Of a DNA stretch of 64,000 nucleotides, positions 8,667 through 17,189 are shown piece by piece. The position numbers and the translations under genes were made by a program. This DNA comes from Salipiger bermudensis HTCC2601. GTDB taxonomy: Bacteria > Pseudomonadota > Alphaproteobacteria > Rhodobacterales > Rhodobacteraceae. The notes beneath the pieces were generated by a model. That model made no database searches. It saw only the letters and a program-made list of their open reading frames with translations, and was not told where the DNA came from. Each line of letters begins with the position of its first letter. Position 1 is the first letter of the stretch. Where the stretch lies: the NCBI RefSeq assembly GCF_000153725.1, contig NZ_DS022276.1, positions 1,789,687 to 1,853,686 of the forward strand, read 5' to 3'.

Positions 8667-10340
8667 TCAGCCAGCGGTGACCTTCTCGGGCCGCGCCATC
8701 CATTCCTTGCCGCGCAGCATCGCCTTCCAGTAGACCGGCGGCAGGATCTGTTCCTTGAGGAGCCACGCGGCGCGGGTCGGCTTGGTGCCATCGAGCAGCC
8801 ATTTGGGGAAGCTCGGCAGCAGCGCGCCGCCATAGCCGAACTCGGCGAGCACGATCTTGCCGCGCTCGACGGTGAGCGGGCACGAGCCGTAGCCGTTGTA
8901 GACCGCGTGAGGCGACAGCCCGTCGATATCGGCAGCGACGTTCTCGGCCACGATCGGGGCCTGCATCCGCGCGGCGGCGGCGGTCTTGGCGTTGGGTGCG
9001 TTCATCACGTCGCCAAGGCTCCAGACATTGTCGTAGCTCTTGTGGCGCAGGGTGTTCTGGTCGACATCGACCCAGCCGGCGGCATCGGCCAGCGGCGAGA
9101 CGCGGATGAAGTCCGGCGCGGTCTGCGGCGGGCAGACATGCATCATGTCGAACGCGACATCGATGGTGAACGGCTCGCTGTCGGGCGTGTTGACCGCGAA
9201 TGTGGCTGTCTTCGCGGGGCCATCCACGGCGATCAGGTTGTGGAAGAAGTTCAGCGAAGCGTCGTATCGCTTCACGTAATCCATCAGCGCGGGAACGTAA
9301 TCCTTCACCCCGAAGAGCACGCCGCCGGCATTCATGAACTGGATGTCGATGCGCGGCAGGATGCCGGTGCGGTACCAGTGATCGCCCGAGAGATACATCG
9401 CCTTCTGCGGCGCGCCGGCGCATTTGATCGGCATCGGCGGCTGGGTGAACAGCGCCGTGCCGCCCTTCAGCCCCTTCACCAACTCCCAGGTATAGGGCGC
9501 AAGATCGTAGCGGTAGTTGGAGGTGACGCCGTTCTTGCCCAGCGTCTCGACCAGCCCTTCGACCTTGGCCCAGTCGAGCTTGAGGCCCGGGCACACGATC
9601 AGGCGCTGGTACTTCACCACCCGGCAGCCATCGAGGATCACCGCGTTGTTTTGCGGCTCGAAGGCGGCGACGGCGGACTTGATCCAGTGCACCCCCTTGG
9701 GGATCAGGCTGCCCATGGTGCGGGCGGTGGTCTCGGGCTCGAAGATGCCGCCGCCGACCATGGTCCAGCCGGGTTGGTAGTAGTGCACGTCGGCCGGGTC
9801 GAGCAGGGCGATCTCGAGATCGGGCTTGCGCGCCTTGAGGCTGGCCGAGACGGCAATGCCCGCGGCGCCACCGCCGACCACCACCACGTCGAAACTGGCG
9901 TCGCCGGTGTCGGTCGGGGTCTTGCCGCCGTTGACGATGCGCCGCACCACGCCAGCCATGTCGTAGCCGGCCTGCTTGGTGGCCATCAGGATGCGTGCCG
10001 GCGCCATCTGACCGGCCTGGCTCAGCGACCACAGCGTTGCCGAGCGTGTGCCTGTGCGGCAATAGGCAAAGACCGGGCCGGGCAGCTCGCGCAGGGCACG
10101 GCCAAAGGCCTCGGCGTCGGTGTCCTGAACCTTGCCCGAGATCACCGGCAGGTAGCGTGTCTCGAGGCCCGCCGCCTTGGCTGCCGCCTCGATCTCTTCA
10201 AAGCCCGGCTGATCGGCACCTTCGCCGTCGGGGCGGTTGCAGATGATCGAGCGGTAGCCGGCCGCCGCGATCTCGGACAGGTCCGACGCCGCGATCTGAG
10301 GCGAAACCGTGAGGTCGTCGTTGATTTTGCGGAATTCCAA
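8667..10340 (-). CDS. Fusion of DUF442 (Blh-type sulfurtransferase/phosphatase) and sulfide:quinone reductase
   Basis: A 557-residue two-domain protein. Residues 1-110 are a DUF442 domain with a phosphatase-like loop and nucleophile Cys94 in YCRTGTRS, as in Blh/persulfide-processing proteins. From about residue 150 comes a FAD-dependent sulfide:quinone reductase with the Rossmann motif VVVGGGAAG and cysteines in LIVCPG (Cys250), PIKCAGAPQK (Cys307) and HVCPPQ (Cys403). PIKCAGAPQK is typical of the SQOR-like group. The protein would oxidise sulfide, pass electrons to quinone at the membrane and pass or release sulfane sulfur. It has its own SqrR-type operator (10387-10402). Such fusions are known in proteobacteria; which cysteines carry persulfide here is not proven. 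Confidence 0.88.
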   Translation of the reverse strand: MEFRKINDDLTVSPQIAASDLSEIAAAGYRSIICNRPDGEGADQPGFEEIEAAAKAAGLETRYLPVISGKVQDTDAEAFGRALRELPGPVFAYCRTGTRSATLWSLSQAGQMAPARILMATKQAGYDMAGVVRRIVNGGKTPTDTGDASFDVVVVGGGAAGIAVSASLKARKPDLEIALLDPADVHYYQPGWTMVGGGIFEPETTARTMGSLIPKGVHWIKSAVAAFEPQNNAVILDGCRVVKYQRLIVCPGLKLDWAKVEGLVETLGKNGVTSNYRYDLAPYTWELVKGLKGGTALFTQPPMPIKCAGAPQKAMYLSGDHWYRTGILPRIDIQFMNAGGVLFGVKDYVPALMDYVKRYDASLNFFHNLIAVDGPAKTATFAVNTPDSEPFTIDVAFDMMHVCPPQTAPDFIRVSPLADAAGWVDVDQNTLRHKSYDNVWSLGDVMNAPNAKTAAAARMQAPIVAENVAADIDGLSPHAVYNGYGSCPLTVERGKIVLAEFGYGGALLPSFPKWLLDGTKPTRAAWLLKEQILPPVYWKAMLRGKEWMARPEKVTAG

Positions 10341-10386
10341 GGCGCGTCTCCTCCAGCACGGGAATCAGGGCAGTGGGGTCTTTTAC

Positions 10387-10419
10387 ATTCATTGTTGTGA
10401 ATTTGTAATGCGTTGTCAC
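10387..10419 (-). promoter_or_regulatory. Promoter of the DUF442-SQR gene with SqrR-type operator
   Basis: ATTC at 10387-10390 and GAAT at 10399-10402 have exactly eight bases between them. On the minus strand GTGACA (10419-10414) and AACAAT (10396-10391) could act as -35 and -10 with a 17-base spacer, so the operator covers the -10. The target gene encodes sulfide oxidation, which fits SqrR control. Confidence 0.65.
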
Positions 10420-10492
10420 GTCGCATGGCTTCCCGTGCCGGGGAAGGCGCCGTCCAGGCGGCTGAATAGGCGCGCGTGCGGCCCCTGAAACG

Positions 10493-10520
10493 AAAAACGC
10501 CGCCCCGAGGGGCGGCGTTT
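10493..10520 (-). terminator. Rho-independent terminator after rpmE
   Basis: AAACGCCGCCCC and GGGGCGGCGTTT (10495-10520) form a 12-base-pair stem with a run of T on the minus strand (complement of 10493-10497). It lies 22 bases after the rpmE stop and closes the long ffh-to-rpmE transcript. Confidence 0.85.
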
Positions 10521-10542
10521 CGCGATACCGAAAGGCGTGGGC

Positions 10543-10764
10543 TCAGAAGCCGAGGCCTTCGTATTTCTTCTTGAACTTCGACACGCGGCCGCCGGTGTCC
10601 ATGAGGCGCGAGGTGCCGCCGTTCCATGCCGGGTGCACGGTCGGGTCGACGTCGAGCGACAGGGTGTCGCCTTCTTTGCCCCAGGTGGTGCGGGTCTGGT
10701 AGATGGTGCCGTCGGTCATCTTGACGTCGATGACGTGGTACTCGGGGTGGATGCCCTTTTTCAT
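10543..10764 (-). CDS. rpmE: Ribosomal protein L31, zinc-independent form
   Basis: A 73-residue protein of the large ribosomal subunit that bridges to the small subunit. It begins [10 protein letters not shown], the L31 signature, but contains no cysteine, so it is the C-minus form that does not bind zinc. That is normal in Rhodobacterales. It follows rplS by 11 bases and is the last gene of the operon. Confidence 0.96.
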   Translation of the reverse strand: MKKGIHPEYHVIDVKMTDGTIYQTRTTWGKEGDTLSLDVDPTVHPAWNGGTSRLMDTGGRVSKFKKKYEGLGF

Positions 10765-10775
10765 GACGTCGCTCC

Positions 10776-11159
10776 TTATGCGCCGGCGCCGGCGAGCGGC
10801 TTGTAGTTGGTGTCTTCCGCGATACGGGCGGATTTGCCGCGACGCGAGCGGAGGTAGTAGAGCTTGGCGCGACGGACACGGCCGCGGCGCACGACGGTGA
10901 TCGACTCGATGTTGGTCGAGTACAGCGGGAACACACGCTCCACGCCTTCACCGAAGGAAATCTTGCGAACGGTGAACGAACCCGCGATGCCCGAGCCGTT
11001 CTTGCGGCTGATGCAGACGCCTTCGTAGTTCTGCACACGGGTACGGGTGCCTTCGGTCACCTTGTAGCCGACGCGCACGGTGTCGCCGGGCTTGAAGTCG
11101 GGGATATCTTTCCCCAGGGCGGCAATCTGTTCCGCCTCGAGCTGTGCGATCAGATCCAT
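10776..11159 (-). CDS. rplS: Ribosomal protein L19
   Basis: A 127-residue protein of the large subunit at the subunit interface. [35 protein letters not shown] and [10 protein letters not shown] are L19 landmarks. The C-terminus is slightly longer than in E. coli, as in other alphaproteobacteria. It lies 230 bases after trmD and 11 bases before rpmE. Confidence 0.97.
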   Translation of the reverse strand: MDLIAQLEAEQIAALGKDIPDFKPGDTVRVGYKVTEGTRTRVQNYEGVCISRKNGSGIAGSFTVRKISFGEGVERVFPLYSTNIESITVVRRGRVRRAKLYYLRSRRGKSARIAEDTNYKPLAGAGA

Positions 11160-11389
11160 CTGACCTTCTCCTTATTCTTCACGGTTTTCCCGCGGGTGAT
11201 GTCCTGAGCAGAGCTGTGCAGGCACAGATGCGTCGGCTGTTCTTTGTTTTGTGGCGGCGCTCTGCGGCAGGTCTGCCGACAGCTCGGTCACCAATATCCA
11301 ACGGCCCCGAGTCGCCCCGAAGCCGTGAATGCGCCCTGTTAAGCCGCCTTGGCCCGCAAATCAAGGGGTTTCAGTGGGGGCGGGCCGGC

Positions 11390-12205
11390 TCAGCGCTTGC
11401 CTTTCGGGGCCTCGGCGAGCGCCCGTTCATGCGCCTCCCAGAGGTCAGGGCGCCGGGCCCGGGTGATCTCTTCCGATTGCTGGCGGCGCCATTTCTCGAT
11501 CTCGCCGTGATGGCCCGAAAGCAGCACCGGCGGGATCTCGTGGCCCTGCCACTCGGCGGGGCGGGTATACTGCGGATGCTCGAGCAGCCCGTGCGAGAAG
11601 CTCTCCTCCTCGATCGAGTCTGCATTGCCGAGTACGCCGGGCAGCAGGCGCACGGTGGCGTCGAGCATCGCCTGCGCGGCCAGCTCCCCGCCGGTGAGCA
11701 CGTAGTCTCCGAGCGAGACCTCCATGACGCCGTAATGGTCGAGCACCCGCTGGTCGAGCCCCTCGAACCGGCCGCAGATCAGCGTCACGCCCGGCGCCTG
11801 CGCCAGCCGGCGCGCCATCGGCTGGTCGAAGCGGCGTCCCCGCGGGGACAGGTAGATGATCGGCGCGGCGCCCGAGATCTTGCGGCGCGCGGTCTCGAGG
11901 GCCCGGCCCATCACGTCGGGGCGCAGCACCATGCCGGCACCGCCGCCGGCTGGGGTGTCGTCGACATTGCGGTGCTTGCCCTCGCCGAAATCGCGCAGGT
12001 TCACCGGGTCGAGCTGCCAGATCCCGTCCTGCAGCGCCTTGCCGGTCAGCGACAGGCCGAGCACGCCCGGAAAGGCCTCGGGGAAGAGGGTGATGACCTG
12101 TGCGGTCCAGGCGCGGGCGAGCGCCGGGCGGTCGGTCATCAGCTCACGCGGCTTGAGGCTCGGGCGGATGGTCTTGCGACCATGGGATTTGGGTGTCTCG
12201 CTCAT
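11390..12205 (-). CDS. trmD: tRNA (guanine-N1-)-methyltransferase TrmD
   Basis: A 271-residue SPOUT methyltransferase that makes m1G37 in tRNAs and so prevents frameshifting. The knot region has PAGGGAGMVLRPDV, IYLSPRGRRFDQ and SLGDYVLTGGELAA; WQGHEIPPVLLSGHH is in the C-terminal part. The frame is open upstream, but the ATG at 12205 gives MSETPKSHGRKTI, the usual Rhodobacterales start. The 230 bases between trmD and rplS hold no clear gene. The gene upstream is an unrelated membrane protein rather than rimM, which is a departure from the usual order. Confidence 0.95.
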   Translation of the reverse strand: MSETPKSHGRKTIRPSLKPRELMTDRPALARAWTAQVITLFPEAFPGVLGLSLTGKALQDGIWQLDPVNLRDFGEGKHRNVDDTPAGGGAGMVLRPDVMGRALETARRKISGAAPIIYLSPRGRRFDQPMARRLAQAPGVTLICGRFEGLDQRVLDHYGVMEVSLGDYVLTGGELAAQAMLDATVRLLPGVLGNADSIEEESFSHGLLEHPQYTRPAEWQGHEIPPVLLSGHHGEIEKWRRQQSEEITRARRPDLWEAHERALAEAPKGKR

Positions 12206-12236
12206 GCGCCCCCTGTAGCCGCACCGGCGGGACGGC

Positions 12237-13397
12237 TCAAGCGGCCTGCTGTGGCGCAATCTCGATATAGTGCTCGAGGCGCGGCGGTGCGATCATCCGG
12301 CCGGCGCGAAGGTCCCAGTTGTCGCGGGGGCGCGGGGCCTCTCCGTGGGACGTGGCGAAGATATCGGTCGGGTCGGGCCAGCGCGGCTGCCCGGTCTGCT
12401 CTGCAAGCGTGTCAAGCTGGGACGAGAGCGCCGATGCCGCCCGGCTCGCTTCATCCGCATCCTTCGGCACAAATCCAAGCGCCTGCCCGGTGTAGCGCCC
12501 GGCATTCCAGCCCCGGATCACGCTGCACAGCCCGCCGAGCCACTCGGTCTCCCCGTTGCGCAGGGCGATCGGGATGCGGCCCGCCTCGGCGATGCGGCTG
12601 AGATAGAGCGCGACGCTGGCGCGCTCGCATCCCGGTTGTCGCGCACACCAGAGCGCGGCGCGGGCCTGCTCGGGGTCGGCGAGGTCATGTTCGGCAATCA
12701 CCTTGTGCCATAGGTCGGGGTCGGGGGCAGTCAGTGCGCGCAGCGCGTCGACAAGCGTGTCTCCTTTGCCCGGGGCGGTCTGCTTCCAGGCCATCCTCGT
12801 GGCGCGGAAGGCGGCCCTCTGACGTTCGAAACGCTGGCGGCGTGCGTCGATCTCGAGCACCCGGTCGCGGATCGCGAGAACCACGTCGGGCTTGCGAAAG
12901 CGCTGCGCCAGCTCGCCTGCACGGCAAGGGTCGGCGGCGATCAGCTCGCGCAATTGCCACAGGGCCTGGAGTTGCCTGTCATCCAGCTGTTCGACGGTCT
13001 CTGCCCGCCAGGTGTGCAGGATGCGCCCGAACACCCGGCTACGAACCGCCGCGCGGGTTTCGGGCTCATGCAGTGCCGTGGGATCCCGCCGCCCGTCGGC
13101 TGCCCGAAGGAGGACGCCGAGCTCCTTGCGCATCGTGGCAGGGGCCGGGAGGTCGCGCGGCAGGTGCCGATACGCCCGGGCCGTCAGAAGGCTGGGCGCT
13201 GCCGCCGCTGCCCCGCGCCTATCGAGGCGCGGCAGCTTTGCTGCGGACAGGCCAAGTGCCGTCACCACACCGATGCTAGAGAGGATCGTGACCTGCATCA
13301 TCACCGGCAGATCGGCCCGCTGATGCAGGATCAGAAATAGCAGCGCCGACGTTGTCGCGACGCCATACCAAAGCACACGTTGAATCGCCGGGACCAT
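12237..13397 (-). CDS. Membrane-anchored protein of unknown function in the trmD operon
   Basis: I do not recognise this protein (about 386 residues). Two hydrophobic segments lie at the N-terminus (about residues 5-25 and 32-52), followed by a mostly soluble, Arg- and Ala-rich helical region to the end. No catalytic motif is visible. The frame can be extended to a TTG at 13430, but the ATG at 13397 is preceded by AAGGGGG and is preferred. It sits between the sulfotransferase-like gene and trmD, 31 bases before the latter, so it probably rides on the ribosomal transcript. An AT-rich stretch just upstream (about 13420-13512) contrasts with its surroundings and may hold a separate promoter. Confidence 0.6.
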   Translation of the reverse strand: MVPAIQRVLWYGVATTSALLFLILHQRADLPVMMQVTILSSIGVVTALGLSAAKLPRLDRRGAAAAAPSLLTARAYRHLPRDLPAPATMRKELGVLLRAADGRRDPTALHEPETRAAVRSRVFGRILHTWRAETVEQLDDRQLQALWQLRELIAADPCRAGELAQRFRKPDVVLAIRDRVLEIDARRQRFERQRAAFRATRMAWKQTAPGKGDTLVDALRALTAPDPDLWHKVIAEHDLADPEQARAALWCARQPGCERASVALYLSRIAEAGRIPIALRNGETEWLGGLCSVIRGWNAGRYTGQALGFVPKDADEASRAASALSSQLDTLAEQTGQPRWPDPTDIFATSHGEAPRPRDNWDLRAGRMIAPPRLEHYIEIAPQQAA

Positions 13398-13512
13398 GAG
13401 CGCCCCCTTTTTGTCAAAATCCAGTCTCAAATTGATTTTGATTATGGCGAATTATTGCTGTTACGGGGAAGTTTTCTTGATCTGTTTACCAATTCGTAAC
13501 GATTGGGGGCTC

Positions 13513-14310
13513 TTAACTCTGTTTGTTTGCGATTCGACGCAGATTTTTCTTCGCGTCGCGCAGGTTTTCCTCGCTGAGCGCGCTGCGGTTGAGCGCCAAG
13601 AAGACCTCGTCGAGCCCGGAAACCGGCTGGGCATTCACCGGCGGGAGAATCGCCAGAGCGTCTCGAATCTCAGGAACTAGGGCGAAAAGATCGAGCAGAG
13701 GCGCAAGCGGCCCCTCCCGTCGGTCTCGGCTGAGATCGAGCGATTCAGACATCACACGTGCCGGAGCCACCGCTTTGGCCACGGCCTCGACGGTCCCGTT
13801 CAGATCCGTGGCCACCTCCGGTCGGGTGGCGTAGAGGTCGAGATCATCGGTCAGCCGTGTGCTGCGCAGGTTCTGCCACCATGTCGAGCGCAGCCAAGTA
13901 TCGCTGTCCCGGGTCGAGAAGAAAAATATGAGATCGAGATTGTCTCCGAAGCGGTGGCGTGCGTTCTCGGCAATCACCGACATGATCCGCGGCGCCGCGT
14001 GATAACCGGGACGGCGGCGGCGGCCGGGCAGATGACCCGACAGATCCTCGGAGGACATCAGAATCGGGCGCGGGTCGTCGCGCTCGATCCGGCGAAAGAA
14101 ACGCATGGCGTAGCGCCCCACGGCGTTCAGCGCGGCGTCGTCTTCCGGGGCGGCGCAAAACGCCCGCGTGGCCTCGGTCAGGGCGTCGAAATCCGCCTTG
14201 AGATAGACGCGCAGATGCGGCTCGAGCAGCGCCCGGTTGGCACGGAGTGTGCTTTGGACGCTGGTGGTCCCTGTCTTGTGAAATCCTGCGTGAATGACCA
14301 CGCGGGTCAT
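13513..14310 (-). CDS. Sulfotransferase-like protein
   Basis: A 265-residue protein that opens with [16 protein letters not shown] (residues 4-19). This matches the PAPS 5'-phosphosulfate loop of sulfotransferases (GxxKTGTT). A later [15 protein letters not shown] segment corresponds to the second (3'-phosphate) PAPS region. The acceptor is unknown. Its ATG overlaps the stop of rimM by four bases (ATGA), so translation is coupled to rimM, an unusual partner. It may modify a cell-surface glycan or a small molecule; this is speculation. Confidence 0.7.
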   Translation of the reverse strand: MTRVVIHAGFHKTGTTSVQSTLRANRALLEPHLRVYLKADFDALTEATRAFCAAPEDDAALNAVGRYAMRFFRRIERDDPRPILMSSEDLSGHLPGRRRRPGYHAAPRIMSVIAENARHRFGDNLDLIFFFSTRDSDTWLRSTWWQNLRSTRLTDDLDLYATRPEVATDLNGTVEAVAKAVAPARVMSESLDLSRDRREGPLAPLLDLFALVPEIRDALAILPPVNAQPVSGLDEVFLALNRSALSEENLRDAKKNLRRIANKQS

Positions 14311-14828
14311 TCGAGCAGGCCCTCCGGCGGATCGGCGACGATGCGCCCCGAGGCCAGATCCACCGTGGGCACCGCCTCGCGGGTGAACGGCAGCAGGACG
14401 GTCTTGGACTGGCCCGGCGCCGTCAGTTCGAGCAGGTCGGTGGCGCCATGGTTGAGCACCGCCTTGACGCGGCCAAGCTCGGCGCCGCCGGTATCAAAGA
14501 CCGCAAGCCCGATCAGGTCGGTGTGATAGAACTCGTCATCGGGCAGGGTGGGCAGCCTGTCGCGCGGGGCATAGAGCCCGGTGCCACGCAGGGCGTCGGC
14601 CTCTTCCTTGCTGCGCACCCCGGAGAGCCGCGCCGCGAAGCCGCCCTTCACGGAGCGGGTGATCTGCACCTCGAAGCTGCGGCTGCCATCCTCGGTGGTC
14701 AGCGGTGCATACTCGGCCAAAGCCTCGGGCTCGGCGGTGAAGCTCTTGAGGCGTACCTCGCCGTTCACCCCGAAGGCGCCCGCAATCGTTCCGACACAGA
14801 TGGTTTCGCTCACACTGGCCTCGCTCAT
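14307..14828 (-). CDS. rimM: Ribosome maturation factor RimM
   Basis: A 173-residue assembly factor for the 30S head that binds S19. The N-terminal domain has [21 protein letters not shown], and the C-terminal PRC-barrel has [32 protein letters not shown] in outline. It is normally followed by trmD; here two extra genes intervene. Upstream, a MipA-like gene lies between rpsP and rimM. Confidence 0.94.
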   Translation of the reverse strand: MSEASVSETICVGTIAGAFGVNGEVRLKSFTAEPEALAEYAPLTTEDGSRSFEVQITRSVKGGFAARLSGVRSKEEADALRGTGLYAPRDRLPTLPDDEFYHTDLIGLAVFDTGGAELGRVKAVLNHGATDLLELTAPGQSKTVLLPFTREAVPTVDLASGRIVADPPEGLLE

Positions 14829-14888
14829 GCCCGGTTTACCGCGCTACTGGATAGACCAGAGCCACGGCGCTTGGCAATCGACGCCGGC

Positions 14889-15731
14889 TCAGAAGTTCAG
14901 ACGGATCACCCGGATGACGCCGAAGCGCACGCTCCACTGGTCTTGGGCGCCATCGTCGACGATCGGGCTGTCGGCGGCATCGTTGAGCAGCGAGCGATAG
15001 GTCACGCCCCCCTCGAGGCCCCAGTCGCGGTTGATCTGATAGCGCGCGACGAACTCGGCCCCGGCGCCCAGCAGGCCGCCGTCGGCATCATAAGCCGGGC
15101 GGTCCGAGGTGGCCTCAGAGGCGGAGACGCCGAAATAGGTGTCTGCGACCTCGTCATTGCCCCAGTAGAGCCGGGGGCCCATGCTCAGGCGCCAGTCGCT
15201 TGTGGGGCGGGTGATGAAATCGAACCCGGCCTCGCCGACCCAGCCTTCGTGGCCACCGAAACCGCGGCGCACATCGGCATAGGTGCGGTAGTTCTCGGCA
15301 GTGTAGCCCACGCCGATGCCCAGCTCGACCGCCGCATCGATATCGTCCATTCCGCGCAGGCCGTCATATTCCGAGGAGTCGCGCTCGCCGATGTAATCGA
15401 ACGAGCCATGCACGTCGAAGCCGCGGAAGTCGTTCCAGGCGTCGCTGTCGCCGAAGTCGAGCCCGTCCGACAGGCGCAGGCTGTGGAAGCGGAAGCCGAG
15501 ATCGGGCACCACGCTATACTCGTCCGAGCCCAGGTATTCCGGTGCCATGCCGATGCCGCCGCGCAGGCTGAAGACAAAGCCACGCTGCCGCGTGCCCTGG
15601 CTCGACAGCGCCGGGGAGGCGGTCGTGTCAGACGCGTTGTCGAGCAGCGATGTCACCTCCTGAGCGCTGACCATGGCGGGCGCGGCAAGCAGGGCAAGCG
15701 CAACAGCGGTTGCGGTGCGGAAGGTTGTCAT
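14889..15731 (-). CDS. MipA/OmpV-family outer membrane protein
   Basis: A 280-residue protein with a signal peptide (ALALLAAPAMVSAQ) and alternating strands ending in phenylalanine (RVIRLNF), as expected for an outer-membrane barrel. GGIGMAPEYLGSDEYSVVPDLGFRF near residue 58 is a hallmark of the MipA/OmpV family. Members serve as scaffolds for murein enzymes or as small-molecule channels. It lies between rpsP and rimM and behind the rpsP terminator, so it may have its own promoter in 15732-15804. Confidence 0.82.
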   Translation of the reverse strand: MTTFRTATAVALALLAAPAMVSAQEVTSLLDNASDTTASPALSSQGTRQRGFVFSLRGGIGMAPEYLGSDEYSVVPDLGFRFHSLRLSDGLDFGDSDAWNDFRGFDVHGSFDYIGERDSSEYDGLRGMDDIDAAVELGIGVGYTAENYRTYADVRRGFGGHEGWVGEAGFDFITRPTSDWRLSMGPRLYWGNDEVADTYFGVSASEATSDRPAYDADGGLLGAGAEFVARYQINRDWGLEGGVTYRSLLNDAADSPIVDDGAQDQWSVRFGVIRVIRLNF

Positions 15732-15804
15732 CGGGCGGCTCCTGTCTGGGGCAATGCGATTCGTAGTCTAGCGCCTTTGAATTTGTTTCCTACTGTTGGG
15801 GAAC

Positions 15805-15836
15805 AAAAAAAGCGCAGCGGGCCGAACCCGCTGCGC
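15805..15836 (-). terminator. Terminator or attenuator after rpsP
   Basis: GCGCAGCGGG (15812-15821) pairs with CCCGCTGCGC (15827-15836) over a five-base loop, with seven T on the minus strand right after (complement of 15805-15811). It would end or attenuate the ffh-rpsP transcript before the MipA-like gene and rimM. Confidence 0.85.
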
Positions 15837-15860
15837 CTGTGTTGCCGAAAGGCAGACGAA

Positions 15861-16235
15861 TTACTCGGCTGCGGCCTCTTCCGATGCCTCTGCGGCTTCG
15901 GCGGCCTTGGCGGCGCGAGCTTCGGCACGCTCCTGAGCGGCCTTGCCCGGCTTCGCCTTGTTCGGGTTGTTGCGGGTTTTCTTCTCGGCGACGCCGGCGG
16001 ACTCGAGGAAGCGCGCGACGCGGTCGGTGGGCTGGGCGCCCTGGCCGAGCCAGTACTGCACGCGCTCGAGGTCCATCACCACGCGGCGCTCGTCATCCTT
16101 GGCGAGCAGCGGGTTGTAGGTGCCGAGCTTCTCAACGAAGCGGCCGTCGCGCGGCATGCGCGAGTCGGATGCGACGATGGCGTAGTGGGGGCGCTTCTTG
16201 GAACCGCCGCGGGCGAGACGAATCTTGATGGCCAT
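15861..16235 (-). CDS. rpsP: Ribosomal protein S16
   Basis: A 124-residue small-subunit protein. [33 protein letters not shown] is the family start in outline, and [21 protein letters not shown] follows. The C-terminal extension after about residue 85 is rich in Ala, Glu and Lys, as in other alphaproteobacteria. It lies 50 bases after the chorismate mutase gene. Confidence 0.97.
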   Translation of the reverse strand: MAIKIRLARGGSKKRPHYAIVASDSRMPRDGRFVEKLGTYNPLLAKDDERRVVMDLERVQYWLGQGAQPTDRVARFLESAGVAEKKTRNNPNKAKPGKAAQERAEARAAKAAEAAEASEEAAAE

Positions 16236-16285
16236 TTCAGTTTCTCCTTATCGAATGGCGTTGGGTCGTGCCGGTTGAGCCGGCC

Positions 16286-16591
16286 TTACGATTGGTGTTG
16301 TTCGTGGTGCTTGATGACTTCCTGAATGACGAAATTCAGGAACTTCTTGGCGAAGTCGGGGTCGAGGTCGGCCTTCTCCGCCAGATCCTGCAGCCGCGCG
16401 ATCTGCTTTTCCTCTCGCGCGGGGTCGGAAGGGGGCAGGTCGTGATGCGCCTTGAGGACGCCCACGGCCTGGGTGTGCTTGAACCGCTCGGCCAGCGTGA
16501 AGACGAGGATCGCATCCAGCCGGTCGATGCTTTCGCGGTGTTCCTTGAGCAGCGCCGCGGCGCGTGCCACCGGATCATGGGTCTCAGTCAA
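16286..16591 (-). CDS. Chorismate mutase, AroQ class
   Basis: A 101-residue all-helical enzyme that converts chorismate to prephenate for Phe and Tyr synthesis. ESIDRLDAILVFTLAERF is the first AroQ helix, with Arg and Asp as in the family; HTQAVGVLKAHHDLPPSDPAREEKQI and KFLNFVIQEVIKHH follow. No ATG fits. The TTG at 16591 gives MTETHDPVARAA, has AAAGGCTGGG upstream and overlaps the end of the GNAT gene by eight bases, so it is chosen as the start. A chorismate mutase between ffh and rpsP is typical of Rhodobacterales. Confidence 0.88.
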   Translation of the reverse strand: MTETHDPVARAAALLKEHRESIDRLDAILVFTLAERFKHTQAVGVLKAHHDLPPSDPAREEKQIARLQDLAEKADLDPDFAKKFLNFVIQEVIKHHEQHQS

Positions 16592-17189
16592 TGGCCCAGC
16601 CTTTCGGTTTGAACAGGGGATCCTGGAAATTCGCGATTTCCATGTCGATGCCGTGGGCGAGCTGCGTGCCGCGCAGCGCCGCCGGGGCGGGATGGCGATA
16701 GACCGCGTCGGAGCCGTCGATCGAAGGGGCCTCGGCGTCCTTCGTTGCGCCGAGCCGTTCCGCGAGGCGGATCGAGTCGAGGTTCTTCGGGTCGATATAG
16801 CTGACCGCGGTGTCCCAGCCCTTCTCGTCGTAGAAGTGCCTGCGCACGCGATGGGTGGCCTCGAGCGCAAAGCCCTTGCCGCCCTTGTCGGGCCAGATGA
16901 TCCAGGCGATCTCGCGCTCGGGCCATTTCGCCGGGCACCAGCCGCCGGCCATGCCGACGGTCTCGCCGGTGTCGCGCAGGTGGACCATCCACATGCCGAA
17001 ACCGCGGATCTCCCAGTGGCCGATCTCGGCGGCGTAGAGCATCCATGCCTCGTACGCGTTGAGCGGCCCGCCCATGAAGCGCGAGCGATACGAGGCGAAG
17101 GTGGCCTTGAAATCCGGGTAGTCCTGCGGTTCGGGCGCGCGCAGCACCAGGCGGGCAGTCTCGAGCATGGGAATGTCGTAATGCGCCAT
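16584..17189 (-). CDS. GNAT acetyltransferase, fourth of four in tandem
   Basis: A 201-residue acetyl-CoA-dependent N-acetyltransferase of the RimJ/RimL-like group. It opens with LETARLVLRAPEPQDY and has EIAWIIWPDKGGKGFALEATHRV, the acetyl-CoA loop region (about residues 95-117). It carries a C-terminal tail of about 25 residues not present in the other three copies. The ATG at 17189 overlaps the stop of the preceding copy by one base (TGATG). The acceptor is unknown. Confidence 0.85.
   Translation of the reverse strand: MAHYDIPMLETARLVLRAPEPQDYPDFKATFASYRSRFMGGPLNAYEAWMLYAAEIGHWEIRGFGMWMVHLRDTGETVGMAGGWCPAKWPEREIAWIIWPDKGGKGFALEATHRVRRHFYDEKGWDTAVSYIDPKNLDSIRLAERLGATKDAEAPSIDGSDAVYRHPAPAALRGTQLAHGIDMEIANFQDPLFKPKGWAID

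Noticed and set aside
14448-16325. Long plus-strand frame across rimM, MipA-like gene and rpsP
   Set aside because: Opposite to three well-supported genes and with no motif or ribosome-binding site.
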